A stretch of 5,641 nucleotides of DNA from a bacterium UBA1790 (lineage in GTDB: Bacteria; Bacteroidota; Bacteroidia; Bacteroidales; Muribaculaceae), in assembly GCA_002314465.1 (NCBI GenBank), contig DCGA01000050.1, positions 1-5,641 of the forward strand, read 5' to 3'. Positions 5,363 through 5,641 of this stretch are shown here, in pieces; positions within the stretch are counted from its first letter, which is position 1, and every line of letters starts with the position of its first letter. The position numbers and the translations under genes are program-made. The notes below the pieces were generated by a model. That model was not told the origin of the DNA and ran no database searches. It worked only from the letters and a program-made list of their open reading frames with translations.

Positions 5363-5641
5363 ATGAATAAAGTAATTATCATTGGTTGCGGTGGCGTGGG
5401 CACCGTGTGCGCTTACAAGTGCGCTCAAAACCCCGATGTGTTTAACGAAATCGTGATTGCATCGCGCACAAAGGCGAAGTGTGACGCTGTGGCAAAGGCC
5501 ATAGGCGCTCCCAACATCACTACCGACCAGGTAGACGCCGACAGCGTGGAGCAACTGGTGGCTCTGTTCAAGAAGCACCAGCCCAATCTGGTTATCAACC
5601 TGGCGTTGCCCTATCAGGACCTTACCATCATGGAGGCTTGT
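5363..5641 (+). CDS. Saccharopine dehydrogenase-family protein, likely carboxy(nor)spermidine dehydrogenase, N-terminal part
   Basis: Only the first 93 codons are present; the frame is open to the right edge of the window. The protein begins with a Rossmann strand and the dinucleotide motif G8-C-G10-GV-G13. S33-R34 at the end of the second strand fits NADPH rather than NADH. The segment NLALPYQDLTIMEAC at 79-93 resembles carboxynorspermidine/carboxyspermidine dehydrogenases of the saccharopine dehydrogenase superfamily. Those enzymes reductively join aspartate semialdehyde to a diamine (putrescine in Bacteroides-type spermidine synthesis, diaminopropane in Vibrio), and a decarboxylase then completes the polyamine. 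The ATG lies directly ahead of the Rossmann strand, so the start is confident. The 51-bp gap after the ATPase stop shows no TAnnTTTG box, so this gene may rely on read-through or on a promoter I cannot recognise. The family is secure; the exact substrate is inferred from a partial sequence. A generic saccharopine reductase or dehydrogenase is the alternative. Confidence 0.8.
   Translation, partial: MNKVIIIGCGGVGTVCAYKCAQNPDVFNEIVIASRTKAKCDAVAKAIGAPNITTDQVDADSVEQLVALFKKHQPNLVINLALPYQDLTIMEAC

Overview
The window looks like chromosomal DNA from a Bacteroidales bacterium, probably a gut-type Bacteroides or Muribaculaceae relative. Three intergenic regions carry the Bacteroidetes -7 promoter element TAnnTTTG: TAACTTTG on the minus strand at 1493-1500, TATCTTTG at 1673-1680, and TAACTTTG at 4046-4053. 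The starts lack clear Shine-Dalgarno sequences, as is usual in this phylum. The species cannot be fixed from the sequence alone.

Layout. A perfect 24-bp inverted repeat with a 6-nt loop fills the left edge (1-54). It sits 4 bp past the stop codon of a leftward ATPase gene (59-1396; AAA_14 plus DUF4143 architecture). A 336-bp divergent intergenic region (1397-1732) follows, with promoters facing both ways, a degenerate 33-bp-period repeat and two perfect palindromes. Rightward come rsmA/ksgA (1733-2515, 16S rRNA dimethyladenosine transferase) and, after 40 bp with no visible promoter, mgtE (2556-3944, magnesium transporter); these probably form one transcription unit. A 128-bp AT-rich gap with three inverted repeats and a TAACTTTG box leads into a second, distinct AAA_14/DUF4143 ATPase (4073-5311). 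The window ends inside the first 93 codons of a saccharopine dehydrogenase-family gene, most like carboxy(nor)spermidine dehydrogenase of polyamine synthesis (5363 to the right edge).

How the genes relate. The housekeeping genes (rsmA, mgtE and the dehydrogenase) are interrupted or flanked by two solo ATPases of a family that is abundant and variably placed in Bacteroidales and has no settled function. Each ATPase has its own promoter-like box and unusual upstream repeats. The second is clearly lower in GC than mgtE: one sampled 60-base row has 24 G/C against 38 in an mgtE row. I see no transposase, integrase, CRISPR array, tRNA or rRNA, and no convincing complete new multi-gene system. The most unusual material is the non-coding repeat architecture around the two ATPase genes, and the contrast between their C-terminal nuclease-like motifs (intact in one, substituted in the other).
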